Below, piece after piece: positions 26,358 through 35,807 of a stretch of 64,000 nucleotides of DNA. The notes under the pieces were generated by a model that was not told where the DNA came from, did no database searches, and was given only the letters and a program-made list of their open reading frames with translations. Made by a program: the position numbers and the translations under genes. Position 1 is the stretch's first letter. Each line of letters begins with the position of its first letter. Origin of the DNA: Mycolicibacterium chlorophenolicum (lineage in GTDB: Bacteria > Actinomycetota > Actinomycetes > Mycobacteriales > Mycobacteriaceae); the NCBI RefSeq assembly GCF_001044235.1, contig NZ_JYNL01000064.1, forward strand, positions 897,096-961,095, in the 5' to 3' direction.

Positions 26358-27016
26358 TACACCCGTGGGACGCGTCGCTGGACGCCGCCGAATGGCAGGA
26401 ATGGCTCGCCACGACGGACCGCTTCGGCGTCCTCGCCGTCAACAACATCGACCCGTCGCAGGCGCCGGTGCTGATCCCGATGCACTTCACCCTCGCCCGT
26501 GACGAGTTGCTCGTCCACCTCGCGCGGCCCAACCCGGTGTGGCGGCACCTCGACGCCGCCGCCGAGGTCCGCCTCGCGGTGATCGGTGACTACGCCTACA
26601 TCCCGACCTACTGGCGGGCCAAGGCGGGCGGCCCGGACGAGGACGGCGTTCCGACGAGCTACTACGCGAGCGTCCAGTTCGTCTGCCGGCCAACGATTGT
26701 CGACGACGCCGACGGAAAGGCCGAGATCCTGAACACCCAACTGGCCGACTTCCAGCCCGAGGGCCGACACGCAGAGGTGGCCGTCGACGAACCGCCGTAC
26801 GGCCGCATGCTGAGCGGGATCCGTGGTGTCCGGCTGGCGATCGTGAGCGTCGACGCGAAGTTCAAGTACGACGACCGCAATCCCGTCGACCATCGCCAGC
26901 GCGTCAGCGACCAACTCGAGCGGCGGGGCCGCGGGCTCGACGCCGCCGTCGCGGGGCAGCAGCGGCGACGGTTGGCCGCGATCGGTGAATGGGACGACTT
27001 CCGCCGGCGTCCGTGA
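26351..27016 (+). CDS. PaiB-like FMN-binding protein
   Basis: A 221-residue protein of the PaiB/FMN-binding split-barrel family. The segments MLIHPWDASLD, FGVLAVNNIDPSQAPVLIPM and RLAVIGDYAYIPTYWRAK are typical, including the invariant YIPTYW-like strand. Bacillus PaiB is called a negative transcriptional regulator, but the fold suggests flavin chemistry. The ATG at 26351 overlaps the previous stop by seven bases, so regulator, B3/B4 and PaiB form one operon. It is convergent with the LacI gene. Confidence 0.8.
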   Translation: MLIHPWDASLDAAEWQEWLATTDRFGVLAVNNIDPSQAPVLIPMHFTLARDELLVHLARPNPVWRHLDAAAEVRLAVIGDYAYIPTYWRAKAGGPDEDGVPTSYYASVQFVCRPTIVDDADGKAEILNTQLADFQPEGRHAEVAVDEPPYGRMLSGIRGVRLAIVSVDAKFKYDDRNPVDHRQRVSDQLERRGRGLDAAVAGQQRRRLAAIGEWDDFRRRP

Positions 27017-27026
27017 CACCCCGGGG

Positions 27027-28031
27027 TCAGGCGACGGTGCTCTGCCGGACGACGAGTTCGGGCACGAAGACGGGATGGGCCGGTGCCCGATCCTCGGCGC
27101 CGGCCGCGGCCATCAGCAGGTCGACGGCCGTCGCACCGATGAGCGCGGTGGGCTGGTGGATCGATGACAGCGGCACCACCGCCGACTGGGCGAAGTCGAT
27201 GTCGTCGTATCCGATGAGGGCGACGTCCTCGGGCACCCGCAGTGCCCCGAGCATCGTGAACGCCTGCAGCACACCGATGGCCACCAGATCATTGGCGCAG
27301 AACACCCCGTCGGGGCGGTCGGCGGCGGGGCGCCGACGAAGCTCCTCCCCGACGGTGCGTCCGGCCAGCACGCTCAACGTCGTCGTCTCGATCACCTCGA
27401 GGCGTGCGCCGGGTACCTGGTCGACGGCCTTCTCAGCGCCGCGTCGGCGATCGCGTACCTGTCGCAACGACGCCGGTCCTCCGACGAACGCGATGCGTCG
27501 ACGCCCGATGTCGAGCAGGTGCGCGGTGGCCAGGCAGCCTCCCGCCACGTCGTCGACGGCCACGGAGTCGAACTGCGTTCCGGTGCCGTCCCGGTCGACG
27601 AGGACGACCGGGGTGCCTCGACGGCGCAGCGCTTCGAGGCGGTCGAGATCTTCACCGACCGGGGACACCATCAATCCGAACACCCGCTGCTCGGTGAAGA
27701 TGTCGATGTAGGCCCGCTCCTTCGTGCCGTCGCCGTCGGACGTGCCCAGCAGCACCGTCAACTGGTGCGCCGCCGCCTGCTGCTCGGCGGCGCGGGCGAC
27801 GTCGGTGAAGAACGGGTTGCCGATGTCGAGGACCACCAGACCTGCGCACCGCGACCGGCCTGCCTTGAGTTGGCGCGCAGCGTCGTTGCGCACGAAGCCG
27901 AGCCGGTCGATCGCCTCCTGCACCCGGGCCACCGTGGCGGGTGACACCTTCTCCGGTGCGTTGAGCACGTTGGACACGGTGCCGAGCGATACCGACGCCG
28001 CGTTGGCGACGTCCCGCATGCTCACGGCCAT
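27027..28031 (-). CDS. LacI-family regulator of the rhamnose operon
   Basis: A 334-residue regulator. The N-terminal LacI helix-turn-helix and hinge are clear (MRDVANAASVSLGTVSNVLN at residues 5-24; AARQLKAGRS follows). The rest is a periplasmic-binding-like sugar sensor (VVLDIGNPFFTDVARAAEQQ, IGYDDIDFAQ). It lies 29 bases downstream of the lldD-type gene on the same strand as the rhamnose genes, so rhamnose or a derivative is the likely inducer. The LacI-type palindrome TGAAACGTTTCA at 35684-35695 before rhaM is the best operator candidate. Confidence 0.88.
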   Translation of the reverse strand: MAVSMRDVANAASVSLGTVSNVLNAPEKVSPATVARVQEAIDRLGFVRNDAARQLKAGRSRCAGLVVLDIGNPFFTDVARAAEQQAAAHQLTVLLGTSDGDGTKERAYIDIFTEQRVFGLMVSPVGEDLDRLEALRRRGTPVVLVDRDGTGTQFDSVAVDDVAGGCLATAHLLDIGRRRIAFVGGPASLRQVRDRRRGAEKAVDQVPGARLEVIETTTLSVLAGRTVGEELRRRPAADRPDGVFCANDLVAIGVLQAFTMLGALRVPEDVALIGYDDIDFAQSAVVPLSSIHQPTALIGATAVDLLMAAAGAEDRAPAHPVFVPELVVRQSTVA

Positions 28032-28060
28032 GGGTACATCACACCAGATCGCCTATGCCC

Positions 28061-29296
28061 TCACGGGCGGGCACGCGGCACCCATCGCTGGAACTGGGTC
28101 ACATGACCGGGTTCGAGTTCGTCCACCGAGGACACCCCGAGCAGGCGCATGGTGCGGGCGATCTGTTCGGCCAGGATCGTCACCGCCCGGTCGACACCGG
28201 CTTCTCCACCGGCCATGAGCCCGTAGGGGTACGCCCGGCCGACAAGGGTGAAGCGCGCCCCGAGTGCCAGGGATGCGACGATGTCGGCGCCGGACATGAT
28301 GCCCGTGTCGAGGATGATCTCCGTCCGGTCACCCACCGCCGCAGCCACCCTCGGCAGCAGATGGAAAGGTACCGGGGCTCTGTCCAATTGGCGGCCGCCG
28401 TGGTTGGACAGCACGATGCCGTCGACACCGAGGTCGGCCACCGCGACGGCGTCGTCGAGGGTCTGGATGCCCTTGACCACCAGCTTTCCGGGCCACTGGG
28501 ATTTGATCCACGCCAGGTCGTCGAAGGTGACGCTCGGGTCGAACATGGTGTCGAGGAGTTCGGCGACGGTTCCCGACCACCGGTCCAGGGAGGCGAACGC
28601 CAAGGGTTCGGTGGTCAGGAAGTCGAACCACCAGTGGGGTCGGGGAATCGCGTCGAGCACCGTCTTGGCGGTGAGCGCGGGCGGAATCGACATGCCGTTG
28701 CGCTTGTCCCGCAGGCGTGCTCCGGCGACCGGCACGTCGACGGTCACCAGCATCGTGTCGAAGCCCGCGGCCGCCGCTCGCTCCACGAGGGCCATCGACC
28801 TGTCGCGGTCCTTCCACATGTACAGCTGAAACCAATTGCGACCGTGCGGGTTCGCAGCCTTGACGTCTTCGATGGACGCCGTGCCCATGGTGGACAGAGC
28901 AAAGGGGATGCCGGCGCGGGCGGCGGCGCGGGCACCGGCGTACTCGCCTTCGGTCTGCATCATCCGGGTGAACCCCGTGGGTGCGATGCCGAACGGCAGC
29001 TCCGACCGGCCGCCGAGAATGGCGCAGCTGGTGTCGACCTTCGACACGTCACGCAGGATTGCCGGATGGAATTAGATGTCCCGGAACGCCTGTCTCGCGC
29101 GCGCGATCGACAGTTCGGCTTCGGCGGACCCGTCGGTGTAGTCGAACGCGGCCCTGGGGGTGCGACGCTTGGCGACCGCGCGCAGGTCCTCGATGGTCAG
29201 GGCTTTGGCGAGCCGCCGTCGCCGTGCGTCGAACTCTGGCTTCTTGAACTGCATCAACGGAGCGAGATCCTTGACGCGGGGAACGCGGCGTTTCAC
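28061..29296 (-). pseudogene. lldD: lldD-type L-lactate dehydrogenase with in-frame ochre codon
   Basis: A 412-codon FMN-dependent alpha-hydroxyacid dehydrogenase frame closely like mycobacterial LldD2. It starts at GTG 29296, overlapping the rhaB stop (GTGA) and preceded by GGAAAGG. Codon 75 is TAA (29072-29074) where relatives have Glu (FRDIEFHP; here FRDI-stop-FHPAILRDV). The frame stays open and well conserved on both sides, including FMN/substrate residues in VLSNHGGRQLD and DTGIMSGAD. The enzyme would oxidise L-lactate made from L-lactaldehyde at the end of rhamnose breakdown. A single-base change or sequencing error explains the stop. Reinitiation at GTG 29047 would lack the first 83 residues. 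Confidence 0.85.
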
Positions 29297-30765
29297 TGCG
29301 ATGCCTTTCCAGCCCCGATGATCGTTCGGGGCTTGTCTCGGGATGCGCGGGGGAGGTAGCGCTGGGCGGGGAAGCTCGCGCCCACGCGGTGCCGCAGGCT
29401 CTCCAGGTCGCCGGTGATGAGCCCGTGGGCCCTGGCGGTGATCAGCACGTTGCCCAACGCGGTGGCCTCCACGGGGCCGGCGAGCACCGGCATGCCCAGC
29501 CGGTCGGCGGTGAGCTGGCACAGCAGGCGGTTCTGCGAGCCGCCGCCGACGATGTGCGCTGTGCGCACCGGGACACCGGACAGCTCGGATGCGCGGCGCA
29601 CACCCTCGGCGAACGCCGCGGCGAGGCTCTCGATGATGGCCCGAATCAGCTCCGGCTTCGTCATCGGGACGACCAGCCCCCGCTCGTCGTACCAGTCACG
29701 GATCCGGGCCGGTATGTCGCCGGGCGGTGCGAACCGGGGGTCGGCGGTGTCGAAGACGTCGAACCCACCGGGCACGTCGGCGGCCTGAGCGAGGAGTTCC
29801 GACAGGTCGGCGCGGTGGCCGTCGCGCTCGAACTGGCGCAGCGTCTCGCTGAGCAGCCACAGCCCCATGACGTTGTGCAGGTAGCGGATGCGGCCGTCGG
29901 CACCTGCCTCATTGGTGAAGTTCGCCTGCCGGCTCGCCTCGCTGAGCACCGGGCTCGTCAGCTCGACTCCCACCAGAGCCCATGTCCCGCAGGAGATGTA
30001 CGCCGCTGACGAAGCGTCCATGGGGATCGCCGCGACCGCCGACGCGGTGTCGTGGGACGCGGTCGTGGTCACCGAGGTCGCCGTGTCGAGACCGTAGGCG
30101 TCCGCGATCTCGGTCAGCACCGGGCCCAGCGGGGTGCCCGGATCGACGACGCCGGGAAACAGGTCGGAGGGCACCCCGAGCAGCTCGCACAGCTCGCTGT
30201 CCCACCGCCCGTCGGTGTCGAGCAGCCCGGTGGTCGATGCGTTCGTGCGCTCGGTGACCTGACGGCCGGTGAGCCAGTAGCCGATGAGGTCGGGGATGAG
30301 CAGGGCACGGTCAGCGAGATCCAGCGCGCCGCTGAGCCGCTCGGCGGCGAGCTGGTAGAGCGTCGTGAACGGCAGGAACTGTATCCCGTTGCGCCGGTAC
30401 AGCTCTGACGGATCGATCTGTCCGTGCACGGCGGTGACGCCATCGGCGCAGCGGTCGTCGCGGTAGTGATGGGGCAGGCCCACCAATGCACCGTCGCGCA
30501 ACAATCCGTAGTCGACAGCCCAGGAGTCCACGGCGACGGCGACCAGGTGGTCCGAGTGCCGGGCGGCCTCGCCGAGACCGGCGCATGCCTGCCCGAACAG
30601 TCCGGGAACGTCCCAGTGCAGGGCGGTGCGGTGACCGTTCCACAGGTGTACCGGGTCGTTGGGGAAGCGGATCACCTGCTCGAGTTCGATGCGCTGGTCG
30701 CCGATGTCGGCCAGCATCACCCGGCCGCTGCTGGCGCCCAGGTCGATCGCGGCGACCTGGCTCAT
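29293..30765 (-). CDS. rhaB: Rhamnulokinase
   Basis: A 490-residue FGGY-family sugar kinase. The N-terminal phosphate loop AIDLGASSGRVML, the substrate region VAVDSWAVDYGLL near residue 70 and TASHDTASAVAAIP near residue 245 match L-rhamnulokinase, as does the C-terminal HIVGGGSQNRLLCQLTADR. It phosphorylates L-rhamnulose to rhamnulose-1-phosphate in the cytoplasm. The ATG at 30765 overlaps the upstream rhaD-type stop by four bases, and the stop overlaps the lldD start. Length is normal. Confidence 0.93.
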   Translation of the reverse strand: MSQVAAIDLGASSGRVMLADIGDQRIELEQVIRFPNDPVHLWNGHRTALHWDVPGLFGQACAGLGEAARHSDHLVAVAVDSWAVDYGLLRDGALVGLPHHYRDDRCADGVTAVHGQIDPSELYRRNGIQFLPFTTLYQLAAERLSGALDLADRALLIPDLIGYWLTGRQVTERTNASTTGLLDTDGRWDSELCELLGVPSDLFPGVVDPGTPLGPVLTEIADAYGLDTATSVTTTASHDTASAVAAIPMDASSAAYISCGTWALVGVELTSPVLSEASRQANFTNEAGADGRIRYLHNVMGLWLLSETLRQFERDGHRADLSELLAQAADVPGGFDVFDTADPRFAPPGDIPARIRDWYDERGLVVPMTKPELIRAIIESLAAAFAEGVRRASELSGVPVRTAHIVGGGSQNRLLCQLTADRLGMPVLAGPVEATALGNVLITARAHGLITGDLESLRHRVGASFPAQRYLPRASRDKPRTIIGAGKASQ

Positions 30766-32810
30766 CTGAGGAAGGCCGCGGCGACGCCGGCGTCGACGGG
30801 TACGTGCAGACCCGTGGTGTGCGAGAAATCCGAGGTGCACAGGGCGAAGGCGGCGTTGGCGATGTTCTCCGGAAGGACCTCGCGTTTCAACAGGGTCCGC
30901 TGCGCGTAGAACTCGCCCAGGTCCTCCTCGGCGACGCCGTAGACCGCGGCGCGCTTGGCGCCCCAGCCGCCGGCGAAGATGCCCGAGCCGCGGACCACAC
31001 CGTCGGGGTTGATGCCGTTGACCTTGACGCCGTACTCGCCGAGCTCGGCGGCGAGCAACCGGACCTGATGGGCCTGATCGGCTTTCGTCGCGGAATAGGC
31101 GATGTTGTTGGGGCCGGCGAACACCGAGTTCTTCGACGAGATGTAGATGATGTCCCCGCCGAGATTCTGGTCGATCAGCGCGCGGGCGGCGGCTTTGGAC
31201 ACCAGGAACGAGCCGCGCGCCATCACGTTGTGCTGGAGGTCCCAGTCGGCGGCGGTGGTGTCCAGCAGCGACTTCGACAGCGACAGACCGGCGTTGTTGA
31301 CGACGATGTCGACGCCGCCGAACGCGAGCACCGTGGCGTCGACGGCGGCCTGGACCGCCGCCTCGTCGGTGACATCGGCGGCGATACCGATCGCGACGTC
31401 GCTGCCGCCGATCTCCTGTGCGGCGGCCTCGGCTTTCCCGGCGTCCAGGTCGGCGATCACCACGCAGGCGCCCTCGGCGGCGAGCCGGGTCGCGATCGCC
31501 TTCCCGATCCCCGACGCCGCACCGGTCACCAGCGCGATGCGGGTCGCGAGCGGCTTGGGCTTCGGCATCCGCTGCAGCTTGGCTTCCTCGAGCGCCCAGT
31601 ACTCGATGCGGAACTTCTCGGACTCGTCGATCGGTGCGTAGGTCGACACCGCCTCGGCGCCGCGCATCACGTTGATCGCGTTGAGGTAGAACTCTCCGGC
31701 GACCCGCGCGGTCTGCTTGTCCTTGCCGTAGCTGAACATGCCGACCCCGGGAATCAGGATGATCGCCGGGTCGGCGCCGCGCATCGCCGGGCTGTCGGCG
31801 CTCGCGTAGCGCTCGTAATAGGCCCGGTAGTCCTCCCGGTACGCCTCGTGCAGTTCGGCGAGGCGGTCCTTGCACTCCTCGACGGACGCGTCGGCGGGCA
31901 GGTCGAGCACGAGGGGTTTGACCTTGGTGCGCAGGAAGTGATCGGGGCAGCTGGTGCCCAGTGCAGCCAGCCGCGGATGCTCGGCGGCGGCGAGGAACTC
32001 CAACACCGTTGGGGTGTCGGTGAAGTGGCCGACCTGAGCCTTGTCCGTGGATGCCAGACCGCGCAGGAACGGTGCCAGCGCGGCGGCCTTCGCCCGGCGG
32101 TCCGATTCGGGCAGTGCGCGATAGCCGGGTAGTTCGGCGCCGAAGGGCTGGTCTCTGCCGTTGGCGGCGATGAACTCTTCGGCGGTACGGATGATCTGCA
32201 GCGAGTTCGCTTCGGCCTGTGCTGAGGTGTCGCCCCACGCGGTGATGCCGTGACCCCCGAGGATGCACCCGATGGCCTGCGGGTTGCGACGCTTGATCTC
32301 GGCGATGTCCAACCCGAGTTGGAAGCCCGGCCGGCGCCACGGCACCCACACCACGCGGTCACCGAAGATCTTCTGCGTGAGGGATTCTCCGTCGGCGGCG
32401 GTGGCGAGCGCGATGCCGGAGTCGGGATGCAGGTGATCGACGTGGGCGGCATCGACCAGGCCGTGCATCGCGGTGTCGATCGACGGAGCCGCCCCGCCCT
32501 TGCCGTGCAGGCAGTAGTCGAACGCGGCGACCATCTCGTCCTCGCGCTCCACGCCGGGATACACGTCGACCAGCGCGCGCATCCGGTCCAGGCGCAGCAC
32601 GGCCAGGCCCTGCTCGGTGAGCGTGCCCAAGTCACCGCCCGAACCTTTCACCCAGAGCAGGTCGACGTCCTGACCCGTCACCGGGTCGGTACCGGTGCCC
32701 TTGGCGGAGGTGTTGCCGCCGGCGTAGTTGGTGTTGCGCGAATCCGATCCGAGCCGGTTCGACCGCGCGATGAGTTCTGCGACGGTGTCGGGTGTCGTCG
32801 TCATGGTCAT
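30762..32810 (-). CDS. rhaD: Bifunctional rhamnulose-1-phosphate aldolase / lactaldehyde dehydrogenase
   Basis: A 682-residue fusion. Residues 1-420 are a class II aldolase domain with zinc-binding His in HVDHLHPDSG and GGHGITAWGD. Residues 430-680 are a short-chain dehydrogenase: TGAASGIGKAIA, NNAGLSLS, ISSKNS and YSATK. The aldolase splits rhamnulose-1-phosphate to DHAP and L-lactaldehyde, and the SDR half is predicted to oxidise L-lactaldehyde to L-lactate, keeping the reactive aldehyde local. ATG 32810 overlaps the rhaI stop (ATGA); ATG 32804, with GGGGAG seven bases before it, is an equally good start. The symbol names the aldolase half only. Confidence 0.92.
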   Translation of the reverse strand: MTMTTTPDTVAELIARSNRLGSDSRNTNYAGGNTSAKGTGTDPVTGQDVDLLWVKGSGGDLGTLTEQGLAVLRLDRMRALVDVYPGVEREDEMVAAFDYCLHGKGGAAPSIDTAMHGLVDAAHVDHLHPDSGIALATAADGESLTQKIFGDRVVWVPWRRPGFQLGLDIAEIKRRNPQAIGCILGGHGITAWGDTSAQAEANSLQIIRTAEEFIAANGRDQPFGAELPGYRALPESDRRAKAAALAPFLRGLASTDKAQVGHFTDTPTVLEFLAAAEHPRLAALGTSCPDHFLRTKVKPLVLDLPADASVEECKDRLAELHEAYREDYRAYYERYASADSPAMRGADPAIILIPGVGMFSYGKDKQTARVAGEFYLNAINVMRGAEAVSTYAPIDESEKFRIEYWALEEAKLQRMPKPKPLATRIALVTGAASGIGKAIATRLAAEGACVVIADLDAGKAEAAAQEIGGSDVAIGIAADVTDEAAVQAAVDATVLAFGGVDIVVNNAGLSLSKSLLDTTAADWDLQHNVMARGSFLVSKAAARALIDQNLGGDIIYISSKNSVFAGPNNIAYSATKADQAHQVRLLAAELGEYGVKVNGINPDGVVRGSGIFAGGWGAKRAAVYGVAEEDLGEFYAQRTLLKREVLPENIANAAFALCTSDFSHTTGLHVPVDAGVAAAFLR

Positions 32811-33952
32811 GCTCCCCACGAGGATTGAGTTCCGCCGACACGCTCGGCGGCGATGCGGGTCTGGTAGCCGCTGGCGCGGAACGCGGCCAACGGGTCTTCG
32901 GGCAGTCCGCGTTCGGCGCGACGCCGCGCGAGCGCGGGCCGCACGTCGGTATAGAACGCGTCCATCAGTATCGCGTTGGCGCCCAACACGTCTCCGTCGT
33001 CCTGGGCGGCGCGCAGTGCCTCGGTGTCGACGAGCAAGGCCCGAGCCGCCATCTCCTCCACGTTCATGACGGAGCGGATCTGGCCGGGGATCTTCTCCTC
33101 GACGTTGTGGCACTGGTCGAGCATGAAAGCGACCGGCGAGTCGCTGTCCAGGGCACCGCCGCGGACGACCTCGAACATGATGCGGAACAGCTGGAACGGG
33201 TCGGCCGCACCCACGATCAGGTCGTCGTCCGCGTAGAACCGGGAGTTGAAGTCGAACGACCCGAGCTTGGCGAGCCGCAGCAGCTGGGCGACGATGAACT
33301 CGATGTTGGTGCCGGGAGCGTGGTGGCCCGTGTCGAGGCACACCATCGCCCGCTCCCCGAGCGCGGACACGTGGGCGTAGGACGTGCCCCAGTCCGGCAC
33401 ATCGGTCATGTACATCGCGGGTTCGAAGAACTTGTACTCCAACACCAGTCGCTGTTCCGGCCCGATGTGCTGGTAGATCGTGGCCAGTGACTCGGCCAGC
33501 CGGTCCTGCCGGGCGCGGATGTCGCCCTGGCCGGGATAGTTGGTGCCGTCGGCGAGCCAGACCTTCAGGTCCCGCGAGCCGGTCCGGTTCATCACCTCGA
33601 TGCAGTCCAGGTGATGATCGATGGCCTTCTGCCGGATCGTCTTGTCGGAGTGCGTCAGGCTGCCGAACTTGAAGTCGTCGTCCTGGAAGGTGTTCGAGTT
33701 GATCGTTCCCAGGCGGACACCGAGATCTTGCGCGTAGGCCGAGAGCGCGGTGTAGTCGTCGACGCGGTCCCACGGGATGTGCAGGGCGACGGTCGGGGCC
33801 AGGCCGGTGAGGCGGTGGACCTGCGCCGCGTCGGCGATCTTCTCCCGGACGTCGCGGGGGGTTCCGGGCGTGCCGAACACCTTGAATCGGGTGCCGGAGT
33901 TACCGAACGCCCAGGAGGGAAGTTCGATGTGGAGGTTGTCGAGCAGTGTCAT
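32807..33952 (-). CDS. rhaI: L-rhamnose isomerase (RhaI type)
   Basis: A 381-residue TIM-barrel isomerase of the type first described in Pseudomonas, distinct from E. coli RhaA. Metal-binding and substrate residues appear in LEYKFFEPAMY, CLDTGHHAPGTN and SFDFNSRFYADDDL. It interconverts L-rhamnose and L-rhamnulose with a divalent cation. It lies nine bases from the upstream MFS gene and overlaps rhaD by four bases, placing it mid-operon. The C-terminal tail (RASGYQTRIAAERVGG) is also typical. Confidence 0.93.
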   Translation of the reverse strand: MTLLDNLHIELPSWAFGNSGTRFKVFGTPGTPRDVREKIADAAQVHRLTGLAPTVALHIPWDRVDDYTALSAYAQDLGVRLGTINSNTFQDDDFKFGSLTHSDKTIRQKAIDHHLDCIEVMNRTGSRDLKVWLADGTNYPGQGDIRARQDRLAESLATIYQHIGPEQRLVLEYKFFEPAMYMTDVPDWGTSYAHVSALGERAMVCLDTGHHAPGTNIEFIVAQLLRLAKLGSFDFNSRFYADDDLIVGAADPFQLFRIMFEVVRGGALDSDSPVAFMLDQCHNVEEKIPGQIRSVMNVEEMAARALLVDTEALRAAQDDGDVLGANAILMDAFYTDVRPALARRRAERGLPEDPLAAFRASGYQTRIAAERVGGTQSSWGA

Positions 33953-33960
33953 CGTTGTCC

Positions 33961-35280
33961 TCAGGCGGTCGCGGTGGACGAGGTGGTCGCGGTGGGGCTG
34001 ATCGGCGAGCCGTAGCGCTCGGTCTCGATCTGCTGCAGCGTCTTGCCCTGTGTCTTCGGGGCCCAGATGGCGCCGATGATCAGTGCGATGGTGAGCAGTC
34101 CGACCAACAGCACACCGACCCAGGTCAGCCCGATCACGGCGAGCATCGTCGGGAAGAAGTAGCTCAGCAGCCCGGTGGCGGTGCGCACGACGAAGAACAT
34201 GGTGCCCTGGGCGCTGGCGCGGTAGGGCGTGGCGAAAAGCTCACTGGCCCAGAGGCTGTAGAACGCCTGGGCGCCGATACCCGATGACACACCCCACAGG
34301 ACCGCGAAGATGAGCATGGTGGCGATGCCGCTGTCGGTGAACGCCACCAGCACGATCCAGCCGGCGATGCCGAGTGCGGCGCCGAAGCTGTAGAGCGCCC
34401 GCTGGGACACCCGGTCGGCATACCGCATGAAGCCGAAATACGTTGCGGCGACGGTGCACCCCCACACCAGGACCTGCAGGAGGTTCTGTTGCACCGGGCT
34501 GTGCAGTCCGGCGGTGTCGTAGACGCGGGGCATGAAGATGCCGGCCTGTCCGGCGACGGTGTTCCAGAACAGGTAGATGCCGCCGAGGAAGAGCAGGGCG
34601 GTGATGTTGACCCTGCGGGAGAACAGTCCTCGCAGCCCGCGGACGCCGACCGACGACGTGAGCTCACGGCTTTCGTTGACGGCCTCGTCGGCCCAGATCT
34701 GCGACTCCGCGAGTCCCTGCCGGACCCACCACACGATCGCCGCGACCACGAACAGGTGCAGGAAGATCAACCGCGAACCGAGCAACTCCAGCGGTGCCAG
34801 CGCAGCGGCCAGCGCGAATCCGATGAACGGGCCCACCGACCACGCCAATTGCGCGGTGCCGACGTGTTTGGCGCGCTCGACCGACGGAGCCTGCTCGGCG
34901 ATGTAGGTCCACGACGCGGGAACCCCGGCACCGACGGCGATGCCGGTGATCACAAAGGCGGCCAGCAGCATCGTGAAGTTGGCGGCGAAGGCCGCCAACA
35001 GCACGCCGACCATGTAGACCAGCAGGTCGTAGGTGTAGATCGCCTTGCGGCCGAACCGGTCGCACAGGGGTCCGCCGAGGATCGCGCCGATGGCGGCACC
35101 GAAGGCGTTGGCGCTCAACGCCGCCAGCAGACCGACGGCGAAGTTGCTGATGCCGAAGGCGGCCTGCCAGAAGCCCAGGCTGGTGGCGATCGCGATGATG
35201 GAGCCGGCCTCGATGTAGTTCGACATGGCGACGGCGATGGTGGCTCGCCAGCCGGTCGTGGAGTGCGCTCCGATTTTCAT
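33961..35280 (-). CDS. MFS sugar transporter (rhamnose uptake)
   Basis: A 439-residue sugar-porter-type MFS protein with 12 predicted helices. Loop 2-3 has GGPLCDRFGRK, the classic D-R-x-G-R motif, and the C-terminal loop has PKTQGKTLQQIE, as in sugar porters. Position between rhaM and rhaI makes L-rhamnose the likely substrate. The start at 35280 leaves a 33-base gap to rhaM. The Thr/Ser/Ala-rich C-terminus is low complexity. Confidence 0.87.
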   Translation of the reverse strand: MKIGAHSTTGWRATIAVAMSNYIEAGSIIAIATSLGFWQAAFGISNFAVGLLAALSANAFGAAIGAILGGPLCDRFGRKAIYTYDLLVYMVGVLLAAFAANFTMLLAAFVITGIAVGAGVPASWTYIAEQAPSVERAKHVGTAQLAWSVGPFIGFALAAALAPLELLGSRLIFLHLFVVAAIVWWVRQGLAESQIWADEAVNESRELTSSVGVRGLRGLFSRRVNITALLFLGGIYLFWNTVAGQAGIFMPRVYDTAGLHSPVQQNLLQVLVWGCTVAATYFGFMRYADRVSQRALYSFGAALGIAGWIVLVAFTDSGIATMLIFAVLWGVSSGIGAQAFYSLWASELFATPYRASAQGTMFFVVRTATGLLSYFFPTMLAVIGLTWVGVLLVGLLTIALIIGAIWAPKTQGKTLQQIETERYGSPISPTATTSSTATA

Positions 35281-35313
35281 GGTGTGTCCTCGGGGGTGGT
35301 TGATGGGCGGCGG

Positions 35314-35658
35314 TCAGGCCAGGTGGAAGTACTCGGTCAGGCGATGGCGGATGACGTCGGGATTCGAGTCGCCGTCGCCGGATGCCGACTGGAAGTACTC
35401 CGACATCCGGGCCTGCCACCGGTCGTTGACCGCGGTGCTCTCGATCTGCGCGCTGGCGAGCGCGAAGTCCGGGGTCTCGAGGTAGCCCACGACCATGCCG
35501 TCGTCCGGGCGCAGAAACAGTGAGTAGTTCTGCCATCCGGCGGCGCGGAGCGCATCGAGCATCTCCGGCCACACGACGTCGTGGGCCGCCAGGTAGTCGT
35601 CCACCCGCTCCGGCTTGAGGTGCATGACGAAGCACACCCGCTGCACAGGGTCGGTCAT
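35314..35658 (-). CDS. rhaM: L-rhamnose mutarotase
   Basis: A 114-residue ferredoxin-like protein. MHLKPERVDDYLAAHDVVWP (with catalytic-site His and Tyr) and LFLRPDDGMVVGYLET match RhaM. It converts the anomers of L-rhamnose so that uptake and isomerisation proceed quickly. It is the first gene of the minus-strand rhamnose operon, with GGGGAT purine-rich sequence before the ATG at 35658 and a LacI-type palindrome further upstream. Confidence 0.9.
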   Translation of the reverse strand: MTDPVQRVCFVMHLKPERVDDYLAAHDVVWPEMLDALRAAGWQNYSLFLRPDDGMVVGYLETPDFALASAQIESTAVNDRWQARMSEYFQSASGDGDSNPDVIRHRLTEYFHLA

Positions 35659-35683
35659 GGAGATCCCCTCACGTACGACATAA

Positions 35684-35695
35684 TGAAACGTTTCA
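35684..35695. promoter_or_regulatory. LacI-type operator of the rhamnose operon
   Basis: TGAAACGTTTCA is a perfect 12-base palindrome with the central CG typical of LacI-family operators. It sits 26 bases upstream of the rhaM start in an AT-richer promoter region. The LacI regulator at 27027-28031 is the likely ligand; binding is inferred. Confidence 0.75.
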
Positions 35696-35807
35696 ATTTG
35701 TGATAGGGGTTACATTACGACGGTCGAGTGGGGGAGTCAACCCCCCCGAGGTTGGCGGCTGATCTCGCCGAAATGAGAGTGTGGCGCCGGTTCTTTCGGC
35801 GTGGGGT

